Below the pieces are notes generated by a model. It was not told the origin of the DNA, searched no databases, and saw only the letters and a list, made by a program, of their open reading frames with translations. This document shows positions 33,575 to 44,232 of a stretch of 64,000 nt of DNA, piece by piece. The DNA is taken from contig ML682125.1 in NCBI GenBank assembly GCA_007922195.1, positions 310,001 to 374,000 of the forward strand, written 5' to 3'. The translations under genes were made by a program, and so were the position numbers. This DNA comes from Podocnemis expansa (Eukaryota > Chordata > Testudines > Podocnemididae). How positions within the stretch are numbered: position 1 is the stretch's first letter; each line of letters starts with the position of its first letter.

Positions 33575-33768
33575 TTCACATGTAGGAAGTTTAGGGAAAT
33601 CATTTTCCCTAGGGGGTGGTGAAGCACTGGAGTGGGTTACCTCGGGAGGTGGTGGAATCTCCATCCTCAGAAGTTTTTAAGGCCTGGCTTGACCAAGCCC
33701 TGGGATGGTTTAACTGAGGCTGGTGCTGCTGTGAGCACAGGTTGGACTAGATGACTTCTGAGGTTCCT
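33575..33768 (+). mobile_element. CR1 LINE 3' end fragment
   Basis: The segment 'gtgaagcactggagtgggtt', 'gtggtggaatctccatcctc', 'aaggcctggcttgaccaagc' and 'ggactagatgacttctgagg' is the terminal ~190 bp of a CR1 in sense orientation. Confidence 0.88.
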
Positions 33769-36700
33769 TTCTCTCCTACAGAGCAACCTACCTGGCTCTT
33801 CCTCCAACCTCTGTGTCCCTCCCAACCAACCAGCTCCCAGGAATTCCTTCTCCATCTCCCAAACTGACAGCCCAGTTTCCTTGCCTAGCCACTCTCAGCC
33901 TCCCACCAACTCCGAGTCACAATTTATCTTTGTGAGCATGAGTGCATGCACATGGGCAGTCTCGGCGTGTAGGACATTTGGGGGAAGATGGAACATACTC
34001 ACTGAGGACAGACTCTTTGGAGACTTTAGCTGTCACTCTCTAACAAGTCTCTGCTGAGCATGTCTGAACTTCCATTTTTTTGAAAGCTTGGCCAGATATT
34101 CACGGATCCTCTCTGACATGGAAGGCACCCTGCTGCCGAATTTCAAGTCTCTGCCTCAAAGCATGGGGGTACTAGAGCAGCTCAGAAAAAGTCACCTTGC
34201 AAAACAACATATTTTTCCTTAGCCATCTTGCTGGAAACAACTCCACTATTTTGGCTGAAATTTTCCCACAACACCCAGCCTGAGGTAGGCATCCAACATG
34301 TTGATTTTCTACTCAAACAGTTACAATTTGGAAAAGCTATAACCAGCTGAAACAGGGGCTTGTAATGGGGAGCATCCAGCACCCTGACAGAGAGCAGCTC
34401 CACCAGCCCATGACTGATATCACAGTACAACCTAGAGGTCCCAGCAAGAGCAGGGCCTTGTGCTGGGTGCTGCACAGTCAAAGCCTCAGAAACAGGCTGA
34501 AGGGGGAGCAAGGCAGTATTTTTAGCCATACCCTGCAGAGGTGACTCAGGCCCAGCTAGGAACTGAACCCAGGACACTTGGCTGTAGACCAGTGCACTCA
34601 GGAGGGCCTGTCAGCTCCCCCAGGGCTGCTTGCTGCTGGAAATGTGGTTTATGTACAGTGCCCCAGTGGAGGAGATAGGAGAATTTAGCTCTGTCTCACA
34701 CGGGGGTCAAGTGAGTAAAAGGCCTCAGTGGGGAAAACCCTCTTCCCCCAGCCCTAAGACAAGCTCAGGCTCCCCAGCAGTTTCTCTTCTTCTTGAAGAC
34801 ATTGAAGGTGAGTGGGCTCCGATGCACTGGCTGCCTTCCTAACGGCTCTGGGGAGGCCTGGCGGCTCCGTGCTGCGGTGTGAGGAAACGTGCCAGCTCGC
34901 AGCACAGCTGGCTTCTTGCTCCCATCCACTTGCCCGCGCACACACTTGCTCACTCTGATGTGGAACGAAGTCCCTGCACAGGGCTGAAGCCCAGCCACGT
35001 TCAGAGATTCATCAGGCATATGGGCTGCCAGATGTGACAAGCTGCCTCAAGACATGAAACAAAAAAAAGAAGAAGCCCCTTCCCATCTGGGATCCTTTGA
35101 CTGGCGAGAAAGACACACAATTCCTCAGCCAAGCGTCCTGTCTCATATAGGGCTCTCACAGGGCGTCCGTCTCAGCTTCCTGGATGGGGGAGGGATGGAG
35201 AAGGAAGTGGCTTTGGGCAAACAAGAGCCAAGGTGGACCTGATCCCCATGCACACTCTGGTCACTGTTCACCCTAAGTTGGACACCAAAAGGGAACTATA
35301 AAATCCCCCTTCACTCCAGTCAGACTCCCAGCCCTGGGAGGAGGGAAACCATGTCAGAGGCCTGACTAAGATGCATTACAGCCGGTCTCTGCTTCTATGG
35401 GGGTTTCAGGAGCAGCAGAGTGTAAGTAGGGGAGCCCTGGGGTTGCTCTATCTGACACCAGGGGCAGGCAGGTTCCAGTACAGCGCCAGAAAACAAAGAT
35501 CATTGGGCAGCTCAAAGCCACTTTAACTCTGGCCTCTGCTTCAAGCACAAGGAAAGAAGTCACCAGGCAATGGGCATCTGAAAGCTACCAACAATGCAAC
35601 AAGCAGGAGTGTCCAAAGGGGCACTGGGCCCGAAGCTGGAACCCGGATCACACTCCCACTCAGCATTTCAGGGTGCAGTTGAAATCCACCCTGGTTTGCA
35701 GGCCTGATTGCCCACAAGGACCCCCATTTCTATAATGGGCCCCACAGCTTGGAACCCAGCCAGGTCTCTGGGCATCGATCGCATTGCAGGTCAGGATCAG
35801 CTGTGAGGATGGGCAGTCCTGGAGCAAAGTAGGCTGGAGACAGGCTCCACCATGGGCTCAAACTGATCTGGAGCCTCAGGACATTTGACTCTTGCTCTGC
35901 TTTGCTGTGGTGCTGCCCGGGTGTAAAGAGGATGGAGCTGGATACAGCACAGGGTCAGCTCCCGCTGTGCTCTTCTTGGGCCATGTCAGGGTGGGGCGTC
36001 CTAGAAATCTCACTCTAGCTACTGACCCTGCTCGTCATAGCCCAGGTCTGGCCAGCCAGGACCAAAGCTGGGGTTTATTCAGCAACCCAACTCCTTGGGG
36101 CCTATCCACTGCACATTGCTTGCAGCTCCCTGCCGAGGAACTGGCTGCCATTCACACAGCTTTGAGACACCTCCATGTTTCCAATACCAGGATGATAGGG
36201 TTGGGGGAATACACAAACCTGCCTGGAGATGCCCTCTCACAGCTGCCTTGTAGCAGGCACCCCTGCAGCACAGAGGCTGGCAGGATGCTGCACCCAGGAG
36301 CAGGTAGCAATGTCACAGGCAGAAGGAGGCCGCGGTGTTGAAGGCTCAGGCCCTATCCCAGGGTGCAAGTCACGGGGAGAGCACCTCTTGGCTGCCTTTG
36401 AAACTGAGCTCAGCCAGGTGGACTGGACACCCATCTCGGTCTGCAATTGTGCTCCATCAGGCTCTGTCTCAAGCCTCAGCAGAGCCTGCTTTGCAGCTTG
36501 GCTCTGCAGCCAGGTCACTGTGTTCCCCCCCCCCCTCGGCGAACTCACAGACCCCTAGGTCTCTCCAGCCCCACTGTCCCAGCTGCCTTCTCTTTCACTG
36601 CCCCTTAGCTGTGCACTTCTCCAGGAAACCCAGGCTGCCCTCTGCACTGGGTGCCATCTAACAAGCCATCGAGGGTGCACACTCAGCTCATAACCTACTG

Positions 36701-37920
36701 CTGCCTCTTACCTCGCTGCCACCGACCACAGCCCCTCTCTGCAGCTGCCTTCCACCCTCAGCTACCTGGCTTCCTACGGGCCCCGCCTGGTCCTCCCCAC
36801 TGCTCTTCATCTCTAAAGTCCTCGCTCCCTGGCTCCTTCTCTAGGCAGCCTGGGTGGCTACCTTGACCCCTCCTGGCCTTGTGTGGGGTGGATGCTCGGC
36901 ACAGGCCCCCACCCATCTGCACGGCTGGAGAATCGCCAGGCCCTGTACCTCACAGACCATGCCACTGCAGCCCTGGCCCCAGTCACCCATCCTCTTTAGA
37001 CCCCTTCAGTTGCACAAAATGCTCCCGTGGCAGCTCCACATTCACCATAAGGAGTGGCAATCGCTGCTGCTGGCTCCTTTTTGCCCTCTGTGTGGTGTCT
37101 AGAAACCCGCTTGTCCTGGCCCTGGTCCAAACAGCCACCTCACCTGGACACACGGACAGGTGGAGCTGCGCCAGCTGCTTTCTGAGCTTCTTGGAGCCCC
37201 TTCATCTCAACTCTTCCCTCCCCAACCTCTCCCCGCCAGGTCAAGAAAAGGGCTCAGCCTTACAGGTGACAAACCCATTGTAATGGCACGAATGCGCACC
37301 AGTCGATATGGAAAGTGCCAGAGATAAATTGAAGGAGGATGCTGATGCTGTGCCAGCTGCCAGAGTGGGTGTGGGACCAAATGAGGAACCAAAGAGAGGC
37401 CAAAACACCTCACATTCTTGGTTGAACAAATATCACTCTGCCAGGGCAGGTGCTATGCCCAGGGTGCCAGCCTGTACTCGGCTGACAGAGTGGGCACGCA
37501 GGAGAAGGTCTAGCTGACTCAGTCCCTGGCACTCAGGTAGGCTGGAGATATGCCCCATGCACCTTCTCAGACTCCCATGAGCAGAAGCCTTTTCTGTAAC
37601 CCTTTGGACACTCTGTGGGGTATCAGCCAGGAGAGAGGCAAAGGGCAGCATGGCAGAAGGTGAGGTACAGGGAGAGGAGAGGGGAGGTCCATATAGGAGC
37701 AGAGAGTGAGACAGAGAGAGGAAAATCCCCCAGCAGTCACAAGTGTCCCTTCAATCCCATCTCCAGTGCCCACCTGGAGCACTTACAGGCCAGTAGCACA
37801 AGGCAACGGCAAGGGTTCGGCATCTGGCGGCCCTGGTGGTGCTGTATCTCAGAGAGCCACGCTGACATTTCCAGCAAATGGGATGCGTCAGGTGCTCTCT
37901 CTCACCGGCTCCTCATCGCT
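33769..37920. other. Single-copy sequence
   Basis: No gene is recognised. 34420-34600 contains decayed SINE-like text on the minus strand ('aactgaacccaggacacttg'). Long frames around 35890-37280 on the plus strand are mutually overlapping and domain-free. Confidence 0.35.
34430..34600 (-). repeat. Decayed tRNA-type SINE
   Basis: On the minus strand the string opposite 'ctaggaactgaacccaggac' reads like a B-box/anticodon-arm head (GGTTCAGTTCC), followed by a body resembling other SINE relics in the window. It is heavily diverged. Confidence 0.35.
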
Positions 37921-37924
37921 CGTT

Positions 37925-38185
37925 AAAAGCCAGATGAGCCACAGCAGTAATTGCTTTAATTTATGTGCTGGTGGCTGGGGCAGAGGAAAAGAGGCATGGG
38001 GCGCTGGCTGCCTTTATGGGGAACATATGGAGAGCATTTATCACCATTTGCCGTGACGGTGTGGGCGGGTGAGGCAGGAGGAGGGGGAGCAAATGACTTT
38101 TATTAACTCGTTTGTAATTCAAACTTTTCTAATCAAACCCCTACTGTGCAAGCTGCCTCGGCTTTAATATGGCCCATGGGCCATA
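37925..38185. promoter_or_regulatory. Candidate conserved non-coding block
   Basis: AT-rich unique sequence with 'cagtaattgctttaatttat', 'gcatttatcaccatttgccg', 'atgacttttattaactcg', 'gtaattcaaacttttctaat' and 'ctttaatatggcccatgg', set in GC-rich flanks. The density of TAAT and TTTATT (Hox/Cdx-like) cores suggests an enhancer, but conservation cannot be tested here. Confidence 0.35.
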
Positions 38186-39285
38186 AAGCCGCCAGCTGCC
38201 GCAGGGCCTGTGAAAGCCAGGCTAGGAGGGAGCGAGGGAGGGCGGGCCCTAGCTGCTGGCAGGGCTGGGCGCTGGGGGCAAGAAGTCAGCACTCACCCCC
38301 TGCAAAGGGGGCTGATCTGCTCTGAGCACTAGGGACCTCCGGGGCTCATCATTCACTAGCCAGCCCTGGGGCAGCCTCTCTTGGCCAGACTCTCATTGAA
38401 GAAACTGAGGCCTCAGGCAAGCCCCCCCCCTGAAAACTAGGGGAAGTCCCTGAGTGACTGGAGTCTTTAGAAAAAAACAGCCCTTTATTTATTCTCTTGT
38501 CCCATGAGCACAGGCCTGGACTGGTCACTCCTGCAGACCAGTGGCCTCTGGACACTAGCAGAACAGAGGCCGGCTGCCACCCAGGCAGCCCGTGCGTAAC
38601 ATGCCCTCGCCTTGCCTGGGAGAAGGGGTGCGGCTGGCTGTTCCCATCTCCTAACAGAGGCTCCCACCCAGCACAGCATCTCCCAGCTTTTGGCCCCAAA
38701 CAGCGGCATTCAGGGCACATTGGAACCGTAGGCACCACAGCAAGGACTCCTGGAAAGGGAAGCTGTATATAAACAGCTCCCTGTGCCGAGTACAGGAGAG
38801 ACCGGCGAGGGGCTAGGGTCTGTGGTGGGGGCTGTCCAGCAAGGAGAGGGGGGTCTGGGTGTCACCAGTCAAAGAGGTTGGGAGGGGATGTGTAAGAGCT
38901 TCCCTGGCAGAGGAGTAAAGAGCCTCCTTACGTGAATTGTGTCAGACCCCTCAAGGGTGCAGAGCTGGGACTGGGGCCCAGGGGTTCCTACAGCGGCTGG
39001 GCGGCCAGTCCGAATGAAGGGGCTGTGCCCGGCGGAAGAGGGGAGCTGGGGGGAAAGATGCAGGAGAGTCTGTGGTCAGACCTGAGCGCAAGGCCAGGCT
39101 CTCAGAGGCAGGAGTGGGTGAGCAGGCATTTCTCTAACACTCAGGAGTCCAGCTCAGCTCAGCCAGCTGGGGCAGTTGGAGCCTGGCAGCCTTTAGCAAA
39201 CTGACAGCATTTCTCCCCTGCCTGCCTGGCCACATCTGGCCTCAGGCACTAGGGGCCTGGGCTGCTGGGACCAGTGGCTGTGTGT
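38186..39285. other. GC-rich single-copy sequence
   Basis: No gene is recognised. A purine-rich stretch at 38220-38280 ('gagggagcgagggagggcgg') is locally GC-rich but too short to call a CpG island. Confidence 0.3.
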
Positions 39286-39293
39286 TTCCTGTG

Positions 39294-39762
39294 CAGTGCC
39301 ATAACTAGAAAAGCTGGCACCCAGGGCAAGCAGCCCAAGACATGCCCCCACACCTGGGCCCCATCCAGCCCCAGCTGTCAGTGGGGAACCAGACCTGGAC
39401 CCTGCCATTGCGGGGAGTTCCCTGGCTGGTTGGCTTCCCCATCAGCCGGCCGGCTTCCCCAGCAGGTCGCCTTCCCCGCTGGCCAGCAGGGTCCCTGCCT
39501 TCCCTGCTGCCCGGGTCTCCCGATGGGTCACTTTCCCTGCCAGCTGGATGGCTTCGGCAGTGGGGAGCCTTCCCTGTCAGCAAGCACACTCCCCTGGTGG
39601 GGCGCTTTCCCTGCCAGCTGGCAGAGTCCCCCAGCAGGGCGCTTTCCCTGCCAGCCAGCTTTACTGCCGGCTGGGTCCCCCGGCGGGGTTCCTTCCATGG
39701 TGCCCTCTAAAATTCAGCACCCAGGGCTTTGTCCCACTTGCTCTGCCATAGTTACTGCCCTG
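39294..39762. mobile_element. Non-autonomous hAT element with GC-rich internal repeats
   Basis: The left end CAGTGCCATAACTAG and the inverted right end CAGGGCAGTAACTAT resemble the hAT at 8875-10153. Flanks ttcctgtg (39286-39293) and ttcctgca (39763-39770) agree at 6 of 8. The interior is an array of related words ('ggcttccccagcaggtcgcc', 'cttccctgccagctggc') at ~25-45 bp spacing. No transposase is present. Confidence 0.75.
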
Positions 39763-39814
39763 TTCCTGCATCATGCTGGTGGCCAGTGTCACAACTGCAC
39801 ACGCACAGGCTCCA

Positions 39815-39958
39815 GCAGGGCTCTTCAAAGCGTTTGATGAAGTGGGATGTTCTCCCACAAAAGCTTACGTGATAAATAAATCTGTTAGTCTTTAAGTGCC
39901 ACACAACTCCTTGCTTTTTTTGCTTTACTAGACTAACACGGCTGCCCCTTTGGAGCTT
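39815..39958 (+). mobile_element. Penelope-like element 3' end
   Basis: It contains TTGATGA (39834-39840), the stem 'agtgggatgttctcccac', AAAA in place of GAAA, then 'gataaataaatctgttagtc', 'aagtgccacacaactccttg' and the end 'cacggctgcccctttgga'. The hammerhead-like core is mutated here. Confidence 0.55.
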
Positions 39959-40383
39959 AGCTGGGCTCAGGGGGACCCAAACGTGTTTGCAGCAGAGCCA
40001 AGTGCCTCTTAGGTTTGGTCAGTTCTGTCTGCACTAAGTAAGCACCAGTGTGGATGTGAACAAGCTGAAATGGCCCAGCTAGACCTTCCACTGCCAGGAG
40101 TGCACCAGTGACCTCATGGAATCTCCCATAATACACTGCTGCTGAGAGCCGTTGGCTAGGTACCAGGAGGGCACTGTGCACGAAACGGCTGTTTGGGCCC
40201 ACCTCCTCCCACCACCTCACCATCCAGCCCCTGGCATCCCCAGCACCTGCTGCTCCTCCCTGGGCTGCCAACCACCTCCAGACTGAGGTCCCAGAGCTCC
40301 CAGAGAGCTGGCAGCCACCTTATGTGTCCCAGAATTTGCCCCAGCCCGCCTTTCTCATAATGTAGGGGCACAGATAGATAATG

Positions 40384-41190
40384 AATTGAATTTACCTTTA
40401 AAGTATATGTTAGTTCATGTTGTGTATATGTCCTTTAGTGTCATAAGTAAAATAATTCTGTATCCCTCTTTGATAGACATTATAACCAATGTCCACCAAG
40501 ACTCCATATTGTCAGTTTGGAACTCCTGCTTAAACATTGTACTCCATTTTGTATACTTGATGAAACCAGGTTTATGCGTATGCTGTGTAAGTTCATTTAA
40601 ATGTGTGCATGAGGTGTGTGAATGAAGAGGTTGTGTGTGAAGGGATCAGGCTCAACGGCCAGCCTGTCCTGATGAACACAAGCACCATTTAACTGGCTGA
40701 AGAATGCAGACATCTCTGAGGAAAGCAAGCGGAAGGAGCCATCCCAGAAAGAAAAGAACAAAAATCAGTCAACTCTGCAAGTGACTGGTGACCAATGATC
40801 TGACAGGAGCCCTGAGGCAACATGACACAGCAAATCCCATAGATTTACATGGGAGCCAACGTGTATAAAAATGGGTAAGACCATGGAAGCTTTGGGTTTC
40901 ATTCTGCAACTGTCATCTTGGAGCATCAGATTTGTGACTGACTGAGGCCTGGCTCCTTCCTTGTGCTCAGCCTAGTTGGCCACTAGGAAGGCTCAAGCAA
41001 TGCATGAAAGGACTGGTAATTATATCACACCAGCTTGCAGAACTTGGTGAGAGAGAGAGAGAGAGAGAGAGAGTGTCTGTGCGTGTGTGCACACACGCAT
41101 GTGTGACTGCTTTTTGCTATTCTTACTTTTACAATAAATGCGGTGTATTGCCTTTTCCCCCATTGAAAAGATTTTGCACAACAGTCACAG
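40384..41190 (+). repeat. Solo-LTR-like block, sense strand
   Basis: It has the order of a retroviral-type LTR: an AT-rich upstream region, a TATA-like 'gtgtataaaaatggg' near 40861, and a polyadenylation-like 'tacaataaatgcggtg' near 41130. A (GA)n/(GT)n microsatellite (41047-41090) sits between them. No internal genes, second LTR or target duplication were found, so this is a moderate call for an old LTR. It has no coding capacity. Confidence 0.45.
41047..41100 (+). repeat. (GA)n and (GT/CA)n microsatellite
   Basis: About 13 GA units are followed by alternating GT and CA dinucleotides. Confidence 0.9.
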
Positions 41191-42120
41191 CCCCCATGAG
41201 GTGGAGCACAGGACAGATGACCTGCCCTCCCCCATCTGATCACGTCTCTGGAGGCTCCCTCTGTATTCCAGCTGTGACCTCATTACAGATGTCCCTCCCG
41301 GTCAAGATCATCTAGACTGGCACCCCCCCCTCCAGCTTGGCTTCCTCATTCGGTACATTGCTACCCCCAGCGCACCACCCCTTTGCTTTGCAGCATCTGC
41401 TCTGGGGATTAATAAATCAAGGCAGGAGACAGCTGACATCCCCCCAGCCCACCTCGTCTCCAGGGCAGTTGCATCCTTGCTCCACTACACGCTCTGGACC
41501 CATCCCCTGCACCCCCGTGCTAATTAGCAGCTTGCACTCTTAAATGATTAAAAAGTCAGAGCTAATTCAGTGGCCGTGTGTGCAGCATTTCTGCAGAGAA
41601 ACGAGCCGCACTCCAAAAAAGCTGTGCCCGAGAGAAATTAATTTACTCCAATTAGCGAGAGCTGTCAGGCCGCATCATTGTCTCACTGGGAGCTTCACTT
41701 GGAGCAATAACAAAAGGAGGTGGTGGGGAGGAAAGGAGCCATGCGCTGCAGAACCATCCCTGGCCTCCAGCAGCTGCCGTGGCTCCCAGAGAAGGGCCAG
41801 AGGACTTGCCAAGGGCGTAGCAATCCGCTGAAAAGGGCTGGGGGGGGCAATGAGAAAGCCACGGAGATGTGCCTGGAGCTGTCCAGTCAGCCCTGGGCTC
41901 TCCTATGTCACAATTTGGGGACCCGCTGGTACCAAGAAGCAGAGGCCTGCAGCAGGTAGGGTCAGGATTTCCCTGTGATGGCCTCCCTTGAGAAATCTGC
42001 CCTGAGGTCTCTCACCCTGCCCCACTTCCACCCCCATCTCTCTGGGGAGCAGAAAGCCTTCCACCCAACTGCTGTTCTCCTGACCCCTGGTTTGCCCCAT
42101 TATGTAGTCTGGCCACTAGG
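41191..42120. other. Single-copy sequence around the candidate enhancer
   Basis: Apart from the block at 41395-41720 nothing is recognised. Confidence 0.3.
41395..41720. promoter_or_regulatory. Candidate conserved non-coding block (strongest)
   Basis: Unique sequence with dense homeodomain-type cores: 'gggattaataaatcaaggc', 'gtgctaattagcagcttgc', 'cttaaatgattaaaaagtc', 'gagctaattcagtggccg', 'gaaattaatttactccaatt' and 'agcgagagctgtcaggccgc'. It carries no repeat signature and contrasts sharply with neighbours. This is typical of developmental enhancers, but it is a composition-based inference only. Confidence 0.4.
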
Positions 42121-42391
42121 TGTGATGCTGTCAGGATTTAGGGGACCATTTATGATTATTTGTCATATTGCTATTTCATATTTGCAATAATCCATATGTG
42201 ATATGCCATGTTTGGTACCAGTGGAAAAGTTGTAATCAACTAGGACTGATTCTATGGTTTATATGCAGGTGTCATATCTGTATTAGAAGTTAGGAATAGC
42301 TTTGTTCTATTTGTCTTTCAAGTTAAAGGATTCTGGGAGACTCCCAGACTGGATGTCTACAAACCATTGTTTCCTTAATGGCCCATTAAGT
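42121..42391 (+). repeat. LTR-A dispersed element, copy 4 (5' part)
   Basis: It starts TGTGATGCTGTCAGG and follows the family through 'aatccatatgtgatatgcca' and 'gggagactcccagactggat' to 'ccttaatggcccattaag', where it is cut by AT-rich foldback sequence. Confidence 0.7.
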
Positions 42392-42530
42392 TTTGTTTGA
42401 ATTAGAACACGCCGCTAGTTTGAACTAAAAAGCCACGGTCAGTCCGAACTAGCCAGAAGTTAGTTTGAACTAACCTCAGACTTGTTTAGGTCAGACTAGC
42501 AATTCTGAACTAAGTTTTTAGATGAAGATA
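42392..42530. mobile_element. Foldback MITE fragment
   Basis: Repeated and inverted words ('gtttgaactaa', 'ttagtttgaacta', 'tcagactagcaattc') suggest part of an AT-rich foldback element like those at 24111 and 63291. The ends are not defined. Confidence 0.4.
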
Positions 42531-42929
42531 TAACCTCTAGGCACAGTCCCTGGCTTCTCTCCCTGGGTGCTTTGTACAGCTGATTTCCCTAGGTGGGCCA
42601 CCAAGCAGGCTGGATGGTGCAGACATTAATCTGCCATGGGTGTCACCAAATAATGCAGTGCAAGTCTGTGAAACAGAAAGATCCCACTCAGTCAGAACTT
42701 ATCAAGCAAAGGTGATACAGACACACAGAGAAGCTCAGGATATTTGACACGTCATGACGTATCCACTGATACCTGACATGGCATATCTTGTACATTCATT
42801 GCAATTTTGTCATATTGAGATTAATAACATTGTAAATGGTCACTCATATCTCCTGCAGCAGCACACTGGAGTCTCAGCAATAGTGTGATTGGACACTTAG
42901 AGGCCCCATGCCCTGAGGTGCTGCTCCTG
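42531..42929. other. Unassigned sequence
   Basis: AT-rich with no recognised family or gene. Confidence 0.3.
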
Positions 42930-43065
42930 GGAGCTTACGTCACTGGGGAAACCGAGGCACTGGAAGGTGAAGTAACTTGCCCATGGTCACACAGCTTGTC
43001 AGCAGCAGAGCTGGGAGTAGAAGTTTGATGCCCCATTTCCCCGAGCGTCCTGTCCACTGGAGCTT
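42930..43065 (-). repeat. MIR-type SINE
   Basis: On the minus strand the MIR core is well kept: the complements of 'gaagtaacttgcccatggtc', 'acacagcttgtcagcagcag' and 'agctgggagtagaagtttga' are all present. Confidence 0.8.
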
Positions 43066-43293
43066 GCTGCCTCTCTGATGGGGGTGAGGAATGGGGACCA
43101 ACTATACCAGAGTGCAGAGCTACGTGGGGTGAGGCCCAAAACACCATTGTATAAGGTGAGATGGAAGGCAATGGGGCTCCAGTGAGCATGATGCCAGTGG
43201 CCCTAATTTCTCTCCCCAGGCCTGGTCCTTCTCCCCCAGCTACACAAGCCCTCAGTTTGTTTGTTGTTACTACTGACTACATGACTGAACTAG

Positions 43294-43623
43294 TCAGCTG
43301 GTGTCCGAATTCACTCCCATGATGGTGAGTTTGAGCATCCAGTCAAGTGTTGCTTTTTCTGTCCCTCTTGGTGATAACGAGACTTTACGAGCCATGTGTG
43401 TCTGTGCTGGCACACTGGGATCTCCATCGCAGGGCTGCATCATGAGCGTTGCGCAGACCAGTCTGTTAAACACCACACCGGGCTTAGGGTCTTTAAAAAC
43501 TATATCCTGTGTGATCATCTGCAATTCAGTTCTACTGTTTCCAAATCTGACCAAGTGGCCTCCACTCACATACAGATACTCACCAGCTGCATGAAACAAT
43601 TGTGGTGCTGCCAGGGGAAGTCA
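43294..43623. other. Unidentified ~100-codon segment open on both strands
   Basis: On the minus strand an open frame ends at 43294 and runs back to a stop near 43623. Its sequence looks protein-like (mixed hydrophobic and charged residues, ending V-N-S-D-T-S) and begins only with a TTG, not ATG. The plus strand is also open for 97 codons over the same span. I recognise no family. It could be a decayed retroelement or DNA-virus-like fragment, a retrocopy, or chance. Confidence 0.25.
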
Positions 43624-43899
43624 CCAATCTCTTACCACACCTCTGCTGGGAGCATGCCAGAGTAGCAGCTGGAAACAGCTCTGAAATTTGATTTTCATTC
43701 ATATATTTCCAGAGTCTTTGTGGCACTCCTCCGACTGATGTTAGAAGAAAAGAAAGAAAGAGGGAAAGTGCAGGTCCACCGAGAAGCAGGAAGGATAAAA
43801 GGTGCCTTTAGTCACAATTGTTGTTCCCCTTACACATCTAACCAAGCAGGAAATAGCCACAACCCACATAAACCAATGTAAGGAAGCCTAGAATAGAGG

Positions 43900-44072
43900 G
43901 TTCTTCTTCGAGCGCTGCTTGGATGCATTCAGTAATAGGTGTCTCCGTGCCGGAGCGCCAGATTGGTTGGAAAAACTTGTCCTAGCCTGTCAGAAAAGGG
44001 GAGGCAGCCACCACCCCTCACGCCACCAGTGGCTATATATATGGCCGCCTCCCCGCCTCCTCCTCAGTTTCA
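43900..44072 (+). repeat. Left inverted terminal repeat of the DIRS element
   Basis: It pairs with the complement of 48783-48966 through 'ttggttggaaaaacttgtcc', 'agcctgtcagaaaaggggag', 'ccacccctcacgcc' and 'gtggctatatatatgg'. The palindromic TATA-like 'ctatatatat' (near 44033-44042) could be the internal promoter. Confidence 0.9.
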
Positions 44073-44232
44073 TTTCTTCTGCCTTGCGCGTCGGATCTGG
44101 AACGTCTGCTCCTCGTGAATCATAAGCAGGCTGTCTCTTCGCCTTTGATTCACTGTCTGGAAGGGCACATCTCTTTGTGGATTAACTCCACCGCAAGAGT
44201 CTCCAACACTGGACCGGAACATCGCATTGACG

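Noticed and set aside
41047..41100. CRISPR-like or functional array
   Set aside because: It is a simple dinucleotide microsatellite; no CRISPR-type direct repeats with spacers occur anywhere in the window.
44016..44046. Host promoter (TATA box 'ctatatatat')
   Set aside because: It lies in the DIRS terminal repeat and recurs in the right repeat, so it belongs to the element.
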